From positions 179,324,695 to 179,388,694 of the forward strand of contig CM077115.1 of the NCBI GenBank assembly GCA_039619475.1: a DNA stretch of 64,000 bases, read 5' to 3'. The notes under the pieces were generated by a model. That model had not been told where the DNA came from. It searched no databases and saw only the letters and a program-made list of their open reading frames with translations. Made by a program: the position numbers and the translations under genes. This DNA is from Icerya purchasi. Taxonomy: Eukaryota > Arthropoda > Insecta > Hemiptera > Monophlebidae. Shown here piece by piece: positions 23,901 through 34,133 of the stretch (positions within the stretch are counted from its first letter, which is position 1; the number at the start of each line of letters is the position of its first letter).

Positions 23901-24369
23901 GCTAAACCAGTGTCCCATTCCGGAGTCGCGAGAAAAAGATGTACAGTTAATAATATCCTCGGATCGGTTTAATGGCGAATCTGCAGACTAGTACTGTAGA
24001 ACGTTTGAAGTTACGCCGGCATAACGCTTAACTTTCTCACAAACATAAAGTGGAATGGACGTGCTCTGAACACAGGAGAACTTTTCAGTCTGCATGCCAG
24101 CGTGCCGAAGCGCTGGATTTAGCAGACTGATTGCATCGACAGACTAGTTTGCGGAGTTGCCGATCGTTTCGGTGTCGCGAACGGCTTCACGAAACTACAA
24201 AGACGACTAACGTTCCATATCTGCTCGCGGTATCTCTGCTAGAACGAGATTTGGATGCGCGCACACATGTTTTCCTCTCACACATGCAGCAGACAAATCG
24301 GGATGCAGAGACTTTTAACCGACTGATGGAGTGGTATTTACTAGCGTTAATTTTGCTTCATTAAAAATT
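20911..24369. other. Long intronic stretch, mostly unassigned
   Basis: At 21050-21180 a short repeat reads TTCACGCATAACCTTTAATT and then GACGGATCTTGATGATTTTC, a motif shared with 44.35 and 60.5 kb. At 21930-22260, sequence resembles a diverged foldback-family arm (AAAAAGCAAAAAATAATTAC, then a TATACCCTTAAAAGAG stretch also seen at 61.03 kb). A G-run lies near 23700-23715. The open frame at 24131-24364 shows no family motif. Confidence 0.4.
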
Positions 24370-25400
24370 CGAGTGTTAATTTTTTTTCGTTTCCACAAAG
24401 GATATAAGATTTTCTTTTTTTTTTTTTAGACACGTTAAAATGAAATTAAGAACAGGAACAGTGAATAAGGAAGGATACACGGACTGGATAAGCATCATAG
24501 TAAGTAGAAAGATATTAAATATTAGCGCGCATAGGAGAGTAAAATCGAAAGAGGACACGGTCGAAATCGTAGGAAATAGCATTGAAAAAGTGTTAGGGAA
24601 GAAAGGGGCAAAAAGGTAACGAAATTTCAAAACGTAATCTACAATCGAAATGAAAGCAGGACCGCGAAGTAAAAAGGAAATTCGTTGAACCACGGGTTAG
24701 AAGAAAGATATTAGAGGTTAGATAAACAGACAGCAAGGTAGATTATTAGAAAAGGACAGACGAATCTAGAATGGAATTTTTTAAAATTGAGATTGGAGCA
24801 AAAAGAAGGTACACGAGAAGGTAGCAATTCGAGGCCAGAAAATCTGTCATTTCAGTGCTGTACATGACTAGGACGAATCGATAAGAATTGAAGGCAAAGA
24901 AGAGAGATCGTCGATGAAAGAGTGTATTCGAAGAATGATATAATCACTGGAGCAAGCGTGATGATATTCTCGGCGTCATAAAAATCAAATAATCGGTGCA
25001 AAAGGAAATGCTAAAACAATGGAACATAGTCGTCGTCAGGTCGGCCACAAATATCGAGCAAAAGGAGAAATTCAAATGAATGTTCGGAAGAATAAAAGCG
25101 AATTCAAGATGTTTCTCATTTCGGTTGATCTCTTAAAGATATCAACTGTTATACGCGACGTTAGCGCCCTTAAGTGGCGATGATTGCGTCTGGTGAACAC
25201 TATCGGAGAAGGTGGGAATAGGTTAACAATTACGGTGAATAGGACTGTTCGAAACGCGGATTTAACATCGGTCGATTTTCATTTTAGGGAAGTACACAAA
25301 GGATAATAAGTAACTGATAGATGGGGAGAGCATCAGATACAAAGATATTCCTATTAGAACGAGAGAATCAACAGGTTCGTCGCGCAATTACATCAGCGAG
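24370..25400 (-). mobile_element. Possible highly decayed I/R1-group LINE 3' copy
   Basis: Around 24720-24790 the sequence GATAAACAGACAGCAAGGTA and ATTATTAGAAAAGGA parallels 11301-11350 in the minus-strand LINE copy 2 (GCTGAACAGACAGATG, ATTATTAGAAAAGGAG). A nearby piece resembles the RNase H/linker text GGAATTTTTTAAAA. Minus-strand frames are heavily broken and no catalytic motif survives. Confidence 0.35.
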
Positions 25401-25582
25401 AGCAACGCTCTAGTTTTTTGACTGCGCAAGGCAGTGAGAAATTGGAACAATGTATCTTTGAAGATGTTTGCCAATCTATAGATTGCTGATGTTATAACCT
25501 TTTTCTTCATTTTTTTAATCGATAAATCATTTCACTTTTTCTCAGTAATACTGATTTATTACCGAGGAAGCCTTTACAACGG

Positions 25583-25990
25583 ATGAAACAGAAATGTGCA
25601 GTAAAGTCTTCTTTACGAATAAATGTTCTGTTCTTGTTTCCATTATTTGTTTACGTTGTAATCGTTCTACCATCCTCCTGTTCCCGTTTCTGTTTAGTTT
25701 CTTCTTCGTATGGCTCTCTCCGTCCGGACAAATCGGTGGTTTGCGACGCTGATCACGTTCTCTTTGAATGCCTATTCCTTTCTTCTGAACGTTGTCTGTT
25801 CTATATTTTCATCTGCTGAAGCTCGGGCTTTCTTCTTTTTATTTACATCCGGTCCTTTCCTTCTTCTTCCATCATCCCGGCTATTAGATCCTTTATATTG
25901 TCGATGCCAAATAAAAATTCAATTAACTGCTCTTTTCCTTTTCCTTATTTCTGCGTAAAGGTCTCCTTGGTTGTTGAAAGTGCCGAAAGA
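25583..25990 (+). mobile_element. I/R1-group LINE, 3'-end copy 3
   Basis: Only the extreme C-terminus of ORF2 remains. It includes VCDADHVLFECLFLSSERC, matching the zinc-binding C-x-x-D-H-x(4)-C motif of the family (CNADHVFFQCSS in the copy downstream), then a pro/ser-rich end. The 3' region TAAAGGTCTCCTTGGTTG matches the 3' ends at 10.9 and 43.7 kb. The copy is severely 5'-truncated and directly abuts copy 4 in the same orientation. Confidence 0.72.
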
Positions 25991-25999
25991 AAAAATAAC

Positions 26000-26575
26000 A
26001 ATAAAAAAATAAATGCATGCACTGTGGTGCCTATCCGCTTATCGATATGTAAACGTTTCCAATATCAGGTATTGGTTGTACATTTTGTGTACATTTACAC
26101 TCCCTCCTTTTCTAATAAGTATTCATTTCATCTGTCTGTTCAGCCTACTCTTTATCCCTATTCTTCGTGGTTTCTATCCCTTTCTTCGACGTTCTGATGT
26201 TGTTTCCATTGTTCGTATGCGTTTTGGCCATTCTTTTCTGCCCTCCTCCAGATTTTGCTTTTCCCTAATTTCCTCCCCACACTGTCCCCTCCATCCTGAT
26301 GATGTAGTTATTTGCAACGCCGATCATGTTTTCTTCCAGTGTTCATCTCTTTTTATGGAGCGATATGTATTTCTATTTGTATTGAGGCTTAAGCTTCCTG
26401 CACCTTATTGTGATTCTTATATTCTATCTTTTACTTCCCAGCTAGTTATTCCTGCTATATTGATTGCTTTTTATCAAAGATTTCTGATCGGATTAAAGTA
26501 TAATCGACTTATTTTTCCTTTCTATTTGTTTTTTAGGTGACAGTTCTCGTATGACGAGCCCAAGAGGAAATAACA
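26000..26575 (+). mobile_element. I/R1-group LINE, 3'-end copy 4
   Basis: The open frame 26013-26540 (175 codons) covers the ORF2 C-terminus. It has a segment FYPFLRRSDVVSIVRMRFGH, the region after RNase H, then CPLHPDDVVICNADHVFFQC (zinc-binding motif), MERYVFLFVLRLKLPAPYC and a C-terminal LIGLKYNRLIF. It ends in GTATGACGAGCCC followed by A-rich sequence at 26553-26580. It is the best preserved C-terminus of this family here and aligns with the minus-strand copy at 10.9-12.1 kb. It is 5'-truncated, so not mobile on its own. Confidence 0.8.
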
Positions 26576-27060
26576 AAAAAACTCGAAATTCCTTATCATT
26601 TATGTTGCCGTTTTTCTCTTATATATATATATATATATATGTGTTATACCACTTTTTGTTAAATTCAAAAAAAAACCTTATTCAATCTTGGCAAACACGT
26701 GAATATGAAATGAGAAACGAATTAGCAGCCAAAATGAATGAAAACCAAAGAACTGTCAAATGTATCGAATCATTTTAGTAAAAACTAGACAAAGAATGGA
26801 TTCTGCAAGTAAAAAATGTTACTGAAAAGTCTGCGTTATTTCCAGTAAATCGAGAAAAATCTGCTACATTTCAGTCTGTAAAATTTTATATAAACGCCTG
26901 GTTTTGGAGGCCGCGGCGGAAATAATCCGATCAGCCGTCGATCGTAGTAGCACTATAGTACGTAAAATAAGTCCCATGCTCTGGAGTTGGGGATTGTGAA
27001 GTTAAGCGTTTCATAATGTACTAAGTCTAATCGATCTGAAGATTATGGCCAGTTTCTCTC
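26576..27060. other. AT-rich intronic stretch with (TA)n
   Basis: (TA)n at about 26620-26641. No element ends or exons are recognised. Confidence 0.45.
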
Positions 27061-27441
27061 TACTTGGGATCCGCCTTTACTTTCCCAACTGTTATAACCA
27101 ATATTCTATTTAAAATTAGGTATAAATATTGGAAGCGACTTGAATCCGGAACGAGACACTATAACCGTGAACTTTGTCGCTTTTGTTTTACCGGCGTTAA
27201 TTTTTACATATTTCGAATCGGCGCTATTCGCTATATTCAGTTCATCATTTCCCGCATTTGCGCCTTCCGATATTATCACTTTGCCGTCATAAGCTTGATA
27301 ATTCTACCGCTACTTATAAATCCATCCTCCCAATGCGCGTTCCGTTCATAGTCTCTTCTATACGTATGTTGAATAATTTCAGCGATAGCGGGTATCCTTA
27401 TCTCACTCTCCTCATTCAATACCGCATTCGTGCCTCTAGAG

Positions 27442-28704
27442 CAGCGGTTCCCAAACTTTTATGATCGCGGTACCACTCTTATAAAATCAATTTTATTTTA
27501 TGGAACCGTTGATGGTGCCAAATGAAAACTTAACAAGTAATTGTTGATATGTAAACAAAATTTGATTGTTTTCTTTTTAATTACAACTTTTCCCACGATT
27601 ATTCCACCTTCTATTAACTTATAATAAAAGCCATCGCAATTTCAAATATGTAAATAAAAGTTATTTAATAAAAATGTTTAAACAAATTAATGTGAAGAAC
27701 GAAATTATTTCACTGTTTTACTAATGACGGTTTTAAAATTTGGTTTAATATCCGATAATGATATGCGTACATCCGGAGTAGTATTTACTCTTGAATTTAT
27801 TTTTCGTATATGCCTAAGCTGAAGAGCCTGTTTCGCATCTGTATACGTAGTTATAAAAGGGAGCAGAGTTTAAAAAAAGCCTTCCCGGGTACTTGAGGGT
27901 ATTCATAATTAATACTAACCCAAAACCCGTTGAGATTTAAATGTGTATTTTAAATCGGTTGAACTCTGAATATCAACGAGTGATTCATATAGTCGAGCAT
28001 TGATAAAATTTCAGATGCATCTTTATTGATTAATTGGTTTTTGTATCTAGTCGGTATCATTATCGGTAATCGAGAAGTATTCTGACGAAGATTTTAACAA
28101 GTTCCCCATATGTTCACTAATGATGTTTTGAATTTCGGCAGTTAGTAATTCTACCATCGTAGAATAATCTCATTTAAAAGTGGAAAACATTCAACACTGT
28201 TTTTATCCATACAAGAAATCCTGAAATTTAGTTTCCTTTTTAGAGTTGTTATTTTGTCTCTCGCATTAAATATATGGTTGTTGCTTTTCTTTGTAAAGAT
28301 TTCGCCCAGATAAGCTGATTTCATTAGCCAAAATGGACCCGTTGTTATAAAAAAGAAAAAAAAGTTACTTTAAGCGATAGCAAAACATAAAAAAGGAACG
28401 CAGTTTTTTTTTTAATGTCTACTGATAAGGCTTATCGACAGAAGAGTGTATTTGATGTAAATAAGGGGAAGGGCTTCGTAATTTATTATTGAGCGAAATA
28501 TATTAAAACCACAACGCGTCTATTTTCTAATTTAAATGTTCTTTTTTTTCTTATCGAAAATATCTCTTTTGGTTATTTTAAAATTTTTTCCTGTTTTACG
28601 AAACAATTCTGGCTTATTCTCGGTTTCCCGGTTTTTCCAGTTGGAAGGCAACCTTGATGATTTTCTTGCGAAACCCCAGTGACAACCCACTTTGGGAGCC
28701 GCTG
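27442..28704. mobile_element. Non-autonomous hAT element (1263 bp)
   Basis: The ends read CAGCGGTTCCCAAACTTT at 27442 and, inverted, CAGCGGCTCCCAAAGTGG from 28704. This is the CAG-x-GGTTC-type terminal inverted repeat of hAT elements, with GATCGCGGTACC/TTGTCACTGGGG just inside. Both sides carry the same 8-bp target-site duplication CTCTAGAG (27434-27441 and 28705-28712), itself a palindrome. The interior shows no transposase frame, so it needs a transposase supplied in trans. It sits inside the RTE-like LINE. Confidence 0.93.
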
Positions 28705-29315
28705 CTCTAGAGTATATTTCATCTTTATAGTCTCGTGTTGGCATCAGAATAGGTTCTTGATTATTCTCAGATCTTCATCATTGCGTGTTTCTTTAGGATC
28801 TGAATAATTTTTCTATAGTTACCCCGATCTAAAAGCACGCGATTATACATCCCTATTCAACCGATTTCCTTTAATAAGGTGATCGCGTCCCCGGATCTTT
28901 TTTTCACTACGAAACTGTACTACGTTTCGTCAAGGCTTTCATCAATATAGCTTCCGTTCAGTTCTGGTGCTAATTGTCGTGTCAACAATAATTTAAGAAT
29001 AAGACTCGTTAACGCAATGGCGGTCCTTGTGTACAAGGAAACTTATTACAGTTTCTGTTCTAGACTGGTACGAAATTCGCAGTTCTGAAATCTTCAGGCA
29101 GCATGTATACCTTTATCGTATATATCTCGTTAATAATTTTCAACAGCTTTTGTTCGCGCCTTGGCAGAATACGTTTAATCAACTCGTCTGGAATTCGGTC
29201 TTCCGACGTTTGTGGTTTCTGCCTCTGTTTGTAACGTTTCTTGACTTTCACACTTCCACTTTTGACGCCATTTCCCCCGCGTTGTTCATCAGGACATGGG
29301 TCGTCTCTCCATATA

Positions 29316-30637
29316 TACACCCTGTCAAGAAAGTATCGGGAATTGTCAATTTAAATCTCCCGGGTAATAGCTAGGCAGATAATTTTTTTTTTCCAGGTTG
29401 GTACAACTGTTTTGTATTATGATGCCTATTTTTAGCGCGATCTGTCAACCAGTGTGTTTACAGCAGCTGTTAAAATCAGTCGACCTTGAAGGTTTTGTCG
29501 AAGTTTTACAATGAGTGAAAATATTGAACAACGTACTTGTGTTAAATTCTGTGTTTCGAACGAAATTTCTTGTGCCGATACACTGAAAATGTTACAGAAG
29601 GCTTTTGGTGAATCTGCTTTATCAAAAACGCGGGTTTACGAGTGGTACAGAGCGTTCAAGGATGGTCGGGAGACGGTCGAAGACATGCCTCGCTCTGGAC
29701 GGCCTTCAACGAGTGTGACCGATGATAACGTCGATAAAATCAAGGAAATCGTTGCTGAAAATTGTCATGTGAGCTTGAGAGAGATGGCTCATGGATTGGG
29801 CATGTCACACGAGAGCGTACGTACGATTGTGCACGAAAAATTGGGTATGCAACGCGTTGCGGCTCGGCTTGTTCCGAAAGACCTGAATTTCTTTCAAAAA
29901 AAGTACCGAGAACAGGTAGCTGCAGACATGCTGGATCGAGCCAATTTGGATCCTACCTTCTTGGAAAAGATAATTACTGGTGACGAGACATGGGTGTACG
30001 AGTACGACACGCTTACGAACCAGCAATCGTCCGAATGGCGGCCAATTGGCGCGCCAAAGCCGAAAAAACCTCGCCAAAGCCGATCGAAAGTGAAGATCAT
30101 GTTGATTGTTTTCTTCGATATTCGAGGCGTGGTACACTATGAATATGTGCCAGCCGGACAGACAGTCACCAAAGAGTTTTACTTAAGTGTTTTGAGACGT
30201 TTGAGAGAGGCTATCCGTCGTAAAAGTAACGATTTGTGGGTCGACAATTCTTGGATTCTCCATCACGATAATGCGCCGTCTCACAAAGCCATAATTGTGA
30301 ATGAGTTTTTGGCCAAACACTCGGTAAATATCATCGAACAACCGCCGTATTCACCAGATTTAGCACCCTGCGACTTCTTCCTATTCTCAAAACTCAAATT
30401 TCCGCTACGGGGAATGCGCTTCGAATCGATTGATGACATCAAGACGAATGCGACGCGAGAGCTAAAGGCCATCCCGGAAACCGCCTATCAGAAGTGCTTT
30501 GCCGAGTGGAAAAAGCGTTGGCATATGTGCATCGCTTCGAATGGATGTTATTTTGAAGGTGACAAAATAAATTTGGATGAAAATTAAAAATTGTTCGTTT
30601 TATTTAACAATTCCCGATACTTTCTTGACAGGGTGTA
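29316..30637 (+). mobile_element. mariner transposon, complete, with perfect 31-bp TIRs
   Basis: Left TIR 29316-29346 starts TACACCCTGTCAAGAAAG; right TIR 30607-30637 is its exact reverse complement over all 31 bases. TA dinucleotides flank both sides (29314-29315, 30638-30639), as expected for mariner target duplication. The surrounding TATATA leaves a 2-bp uncertainty in the exact boundary. The 1322-bp length and one central intact transposase ORF fit a full-length element. It lies antisense to Dop2R and interrupts the RTE-like LINE between KNLYG and DDPCPDEQ. Confidence 0.95.
29511..30587 (+). CDS. mariner transposase, DD34D, apparently intact
   Basis: 358 residues, within the usual 345-360 of mariner transposases. 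The protein cuts the element at its inverted repeats and inserts it at TA. The N-terminal half (about 1-115) holds two helix-turn-helix motifs, with RVYEWYRAFKDGRE and GRPSTSVTDDNVDKI; a linker LVPKDLN stands where WVPHEL is usual. The catalytic domain shows GDETWVYEYD (first Asp), HHDNAPSH (second Asp) and YSPDLAPCDFFLF (third Asp) exactly 34 residues after the second, the mariner signature. No stop or frameshift interrupts it. The ATG at 29511 is the first in frame and gives the family's usual N-terminus. Upstream 29347-29510 is the element's 5' UTR. The vertumnana-like branch is a guess. Confidence 0.96.
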   Translation: MSENIEQRTCVKFCVSNEISCADTLKMLQKAFGESALSKTRVYEWYRAFKDGRETVEDMPRSGRPSTSVTDDNVDKIKEIVAENCHVSLREMAHGLGMSHESVRTIVHEKLGMQRVAARLVPKDLNFFQKKYREQVAADMLDRANLDPTFLEKIITGDETWVYEYDTLTNQQSSEWRPIGAPKPKKPRQSRSKVKIMLIVFFDIRGVVHYEYVPAGQTVTKEFYLSVLRRLREAIRRKSNDLWVDNSWILHHDNAPSHKAIIVNEFLAKHSVNIIEQPPYSPDLAPCDFFLFSKLKFPLRGMRFESIDDIKTNATRELKAIPETAYQKCFAEWKKRWHMCIASNGCYFEGDKINLDEN

Positions 30638-31560
30638 TATAGGTTTTTAATATAATCTAACCAGACTTTTCCCGTTTCTCTCGATTATTTACGCAATATT
30701 TTCCATTTTTCCACTCGTATCTCTTCATTTCTTCATCTATGAGCCTGCATCATGTAGTTTATTCTGGTCTGCAGCTCGTTGTCTTTAAACACTTTCGAGT
30801 TCTACGATACTTTTTTTTGTGCTTCCCATCATACCAGTGTGCTATTTCTAGCTGCCATATAAATTGCCCTACTTAGGTCGCAATTATTAGATCTTTCTTT
30901 AGTCCTCCATCCGCCATATCTACCATTTTCCGCGTTATACACGGACTTTCAACGAAATTGCGTTTTTTATCTTTCCGATGTTGTCACTTTCGCTTATATC
31001 AACCTCGTACTTTTGTTCCAGAGTTCTTTTTGAAATTTCTGCTGCATGGTTTTTGATATTTAGTCCTATCAATATCTAGCAGTGTTAGAATCGTTTCTTT
31101 CTTCTGACCTTTTAAAATTATTTAACATCTTGCAGCCAGCAGTTTGTGGTCTGAATTGTAATCAGTTGCTGGATACGTGTAGCAATTTTCGACTGCATTC
31201 TTAAATCGTTCAGATTTCTGTATCTCCAGATTCATGTAACAATTTCCTTTTATGTTATCTGAACCACCCCGGGTATTACATATAATATAGTTAAATATCG
31301 TGTTTTTCAACGAATTCCACGGACATTTTGTCTGCCTCATTCTGCTCTTCCGTAGCGGACACTCGATTACCATGATTTCACTCGACTTTTGTATTAAAAT
31401 TCTTCATCATAAACGCCATATCGTTATTATTCGCACAATTTTGCGTCTCTTCGATTTACCAACCAGTAATTCCCCGTATCACGTTCGCAGCTTCGTCCTT
31501 TCCTGCCACTCCAGCCAAGAACTAAGTCACAGTAAATTCTTGAAATGCTTCTTGAATGCG

Positions 31561-32154
31561 AATTTCGATTTGATTAATTAAAAAAGTGGTAGCCTTATAA
31601 ATTTTAATTAGTTAGGCAGTTAATCCAGAACGGCCACTTATAATCTGATGATACCGTTATCTTTAAAAATGCAAAAAAAACAAAAAAAAAACCAAAAAAA
31701 AACCCAGAAAAACAAGGGAGAAACATTTATCTTATCTTTTGGACTCGCTCTTGACCGCCGGATTCTAGGCGATGGAATAAATTCAAAAATTGCTCGTGAG
31801 AATTTTTTCCGAAATAAAACGCAACAAAAATTATACAGTTTGCTCGTATGTAAATAAAAGCGTGCCACGGACGGTAATTTGTCATTGCGTCTGCAGTAAC
31901 TGCGAGAGGCAAGTTAAAATTTAATAAATTATTCCGCGAATTTATTCATTATTTTCCATCCGCGTAAACGGCATTTCGGTCTTTTGTTTTGGCCGCTCTT
32001 AATTTACATAATAGTTTGCATTTTCCCTTCCATTTCGTTTATTACCTTAATTACACGTTGTCTTCTATGCTTCGACGAAAAATGTTCCAACTGTTTTCTT
32101 CCATCCTTTCTTTCTTAATTAAGCCGCGAAAAGCTTCCGTCGTCAGACATACAT

Positions 32155-32208
<54 letters not shown>

Positions 32209-33329
32209 TATTAAAAATATTTTTCAACGCCCGATAGTTTCTATCTTTTCTTTATTTGTTTTCAGTCGTTTTTTTCCACTTTCGTAATCTCGCCGGTAAC
32301 ATACTGAAATCATTCAACTCCTTTTTTCGCGAAAACGAGAACTCTCTAACTTCAAAGATATTTCCACACAACAACTGCTGCCGACGACATGTTATTAGGT
32401 AATTAACGTAAACAATTGTCAGTGCCTAGGGGGACAGCTTACATCTGAAGCTCGCTAATGACACAGATGCGCGGTATCTGTCCTACTGTTTAATAACACC
32501 ATTTAATGCCACTAGGGTAGATCCCTTTCTTCAGCATCTGCCAGATAGAATAATAAAAGTTAATGTTAGCCGTCTTATCCTTTCTTCCCCCCCCCCGTAT
32601 TCTCGCTATTTTTTTATTTTTTTCTCTCTGTTAGTCGTAGCCGAAAAAATATCTAAATTTTAATTATTATTATTCTGACAGTCCGTTATCTTGTGTTTTT
32701 TAAGGTGTCGAAAATTGGTCGTTAAGTTGTGTAACACAGGTAGAAAAAACAACAAATATAAACAAAAAACAACAGTTAAATAGGTGAAAATAGGCATAAT
32801 TTTACAAATTTAAATAGAGATGTCCAAAAACAATTTAATTTTTCTACATTTCCGTGTTAGGTGGGGGTAAAATTGCTGCCGGGCTTTAACTTTTCCCTTA
32901 AACTTATTCGCTAAAAATATCGCAATTCGGGATATTATAATTATAGTCGGATATGATCACAGACACTAATTTAATCGTGAAAAAAATACATATATAATAA
33001 TGATCTTGAAATTGCGTAATTTAAAACACATAATCCGTCACTAGAAAGACTTTCAAGTTTTGGAATAATATAATTTGTTGAACACGAAATAGCGAAAGAA
33101 CTTGAAGTTTCCAATATTGTTATTGGGTATTTTTCTAGTATAAGAAGTAAATTTTGAACATGAGACTAACCATTATTTTTTCTTCAGCATGTTAATTAAT
33201 AAATATTAGACGTACTCTATATTAACGATATGATAAATTTTATTAGAGAAATTTCGATCCTGTAATATTACTATTATTAATGTACTAAGCAGAGAACATG
33301 TTGCCTGTAGCCTATATTATTCAATATAG
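31561..33329. other. Intronic stretch; A-rich run and long (TA)n
   Basis: An A-rich run at 31668-31705 and a 42-bp pure (TA)21 tract at 32163-32204 are the only marked structures. Open frames around 31638-31912 overlap on both strands and have no motif. A C-run lies near 32588-32597. Confidence 0.5.
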
Positions 33330-34133
33330 ATACACGGATAGTTCGTAATAAACAAAGCAACACAAGGATGGGAAGGAGGAATTTCTATAGGAGGAAGAGA
33401 AATATTCAATCTGAGAATTGCTGATGGTCTGACACGTATTTTGCGAAAACAGAAGAAAAAGGAAATGAATCAACTACTGAACCAAATCGAAGATACCAGC
33501 AACGAAATGGGATTAAAAAGCTGAACCGGTTAAAATGCTCTCCTCTTTTAATAGTCAACAAAGACGAGGCAACTATATTATCGTAAGTAGGAAACCTAAT
33601 TAAAGACATCCCGATGATAAAAGAAGAAGTGATTTATCTGCGGGAGCCTGCATAACAAATTAAAGCGGCTCCGATCTAAAAAATAAAAGAAGTATAGCTT
33701 TGGCAAGCGGGGCAATGGGCAAATTAATTAAGATACGGATCATAAGATATCAAAATATATCAAAATAAGATTGCTAAAAACCACCTTAGTGTTTTCGATT
33801 CTGTCATAGCAATGAGCGGGACAGCGTATTATCCTGAATAGATGCAATATTTTAAATATAGAGATGGCGGAAGACTGTGAAGAATTAGTGCAGGAAAATT
33901 TTTTTAATAAATTGGCCAAAAAGGAATTGCAATATAGGAAGTCTAATATTTTAATTTATATTAATATTATAGTATTTTAAGATTAATGATTGTACAATGT
34001 GGAGTGGAGGAATCCAAAACTTAATTGGATGATTTCCATCGCTGACCACATTAAAATTTTTTACATGTACATAAATAAATTGTAATTTAATAGTAGGCAG
34101 TGGAATGAAAAAAAAAAAAAAAAAAAAAAAAGG
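33330..34133 (+). mobile_element. LINE reverse-transcriptase relic (RTE/CR1-like), poly(A) end
   Basis: The plus strand reads FNLRIADGLTRILRKQKKKE, standing for the YADD strand (usually NIRYADDTVLIAE), then LLNQIEDTSNEMGLK (usually ELLNKVxExSxKMGLKIN). Later pieces resemble the thumb/C-terminus (KIKEV.LW; RDG/MAEDCEELVQENFF, usually MAEDRxxWR). The second Asp of YADD is lost. A 25-bp A-tract at 34108-34133 would be the RNA tail. Frames are broken. Confidence 0.6.

Larger units (their letters stand above)
27060..31560 (-). mobile_element. RTE-like LINE split by hAT and mariner insertions
   Basis: Minus-strand order from high to low coordinates follows. At 31530-31430 are endonuclease middle pieces (ANVIRGITGW, then NNNDMAFMMKNFNT). 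At 31373-31122 is the endonuclease end, with FNYIICNTRGGSDNIKGN and YPATDYNSDHKLLAARC (catalytic SDH). At about 30690-30640 is WLDYIKNLYG, just before the mariner. Beyond the mariner, 29310-29060 has DDPCPDEQRGG, SEDRIPDELIKRILPR and LPEDFRTANFVPV (RT start, usually PGIDGIPAELL...WPEDF). Further pieces run to 28713. After the hAT, the RT palm end reads YVKINAGKTKATKF (usually MKINxxKTK) near 27200. Frames are interrupted. The element predates both DNA transposons. Confidence 0.78.

Noticed and set aside
29805..30472. Minus-strand and second-frame ORFs inside the mariner
   Set aside because: They are shadows of the intact transposase frame and show no motif of their own.
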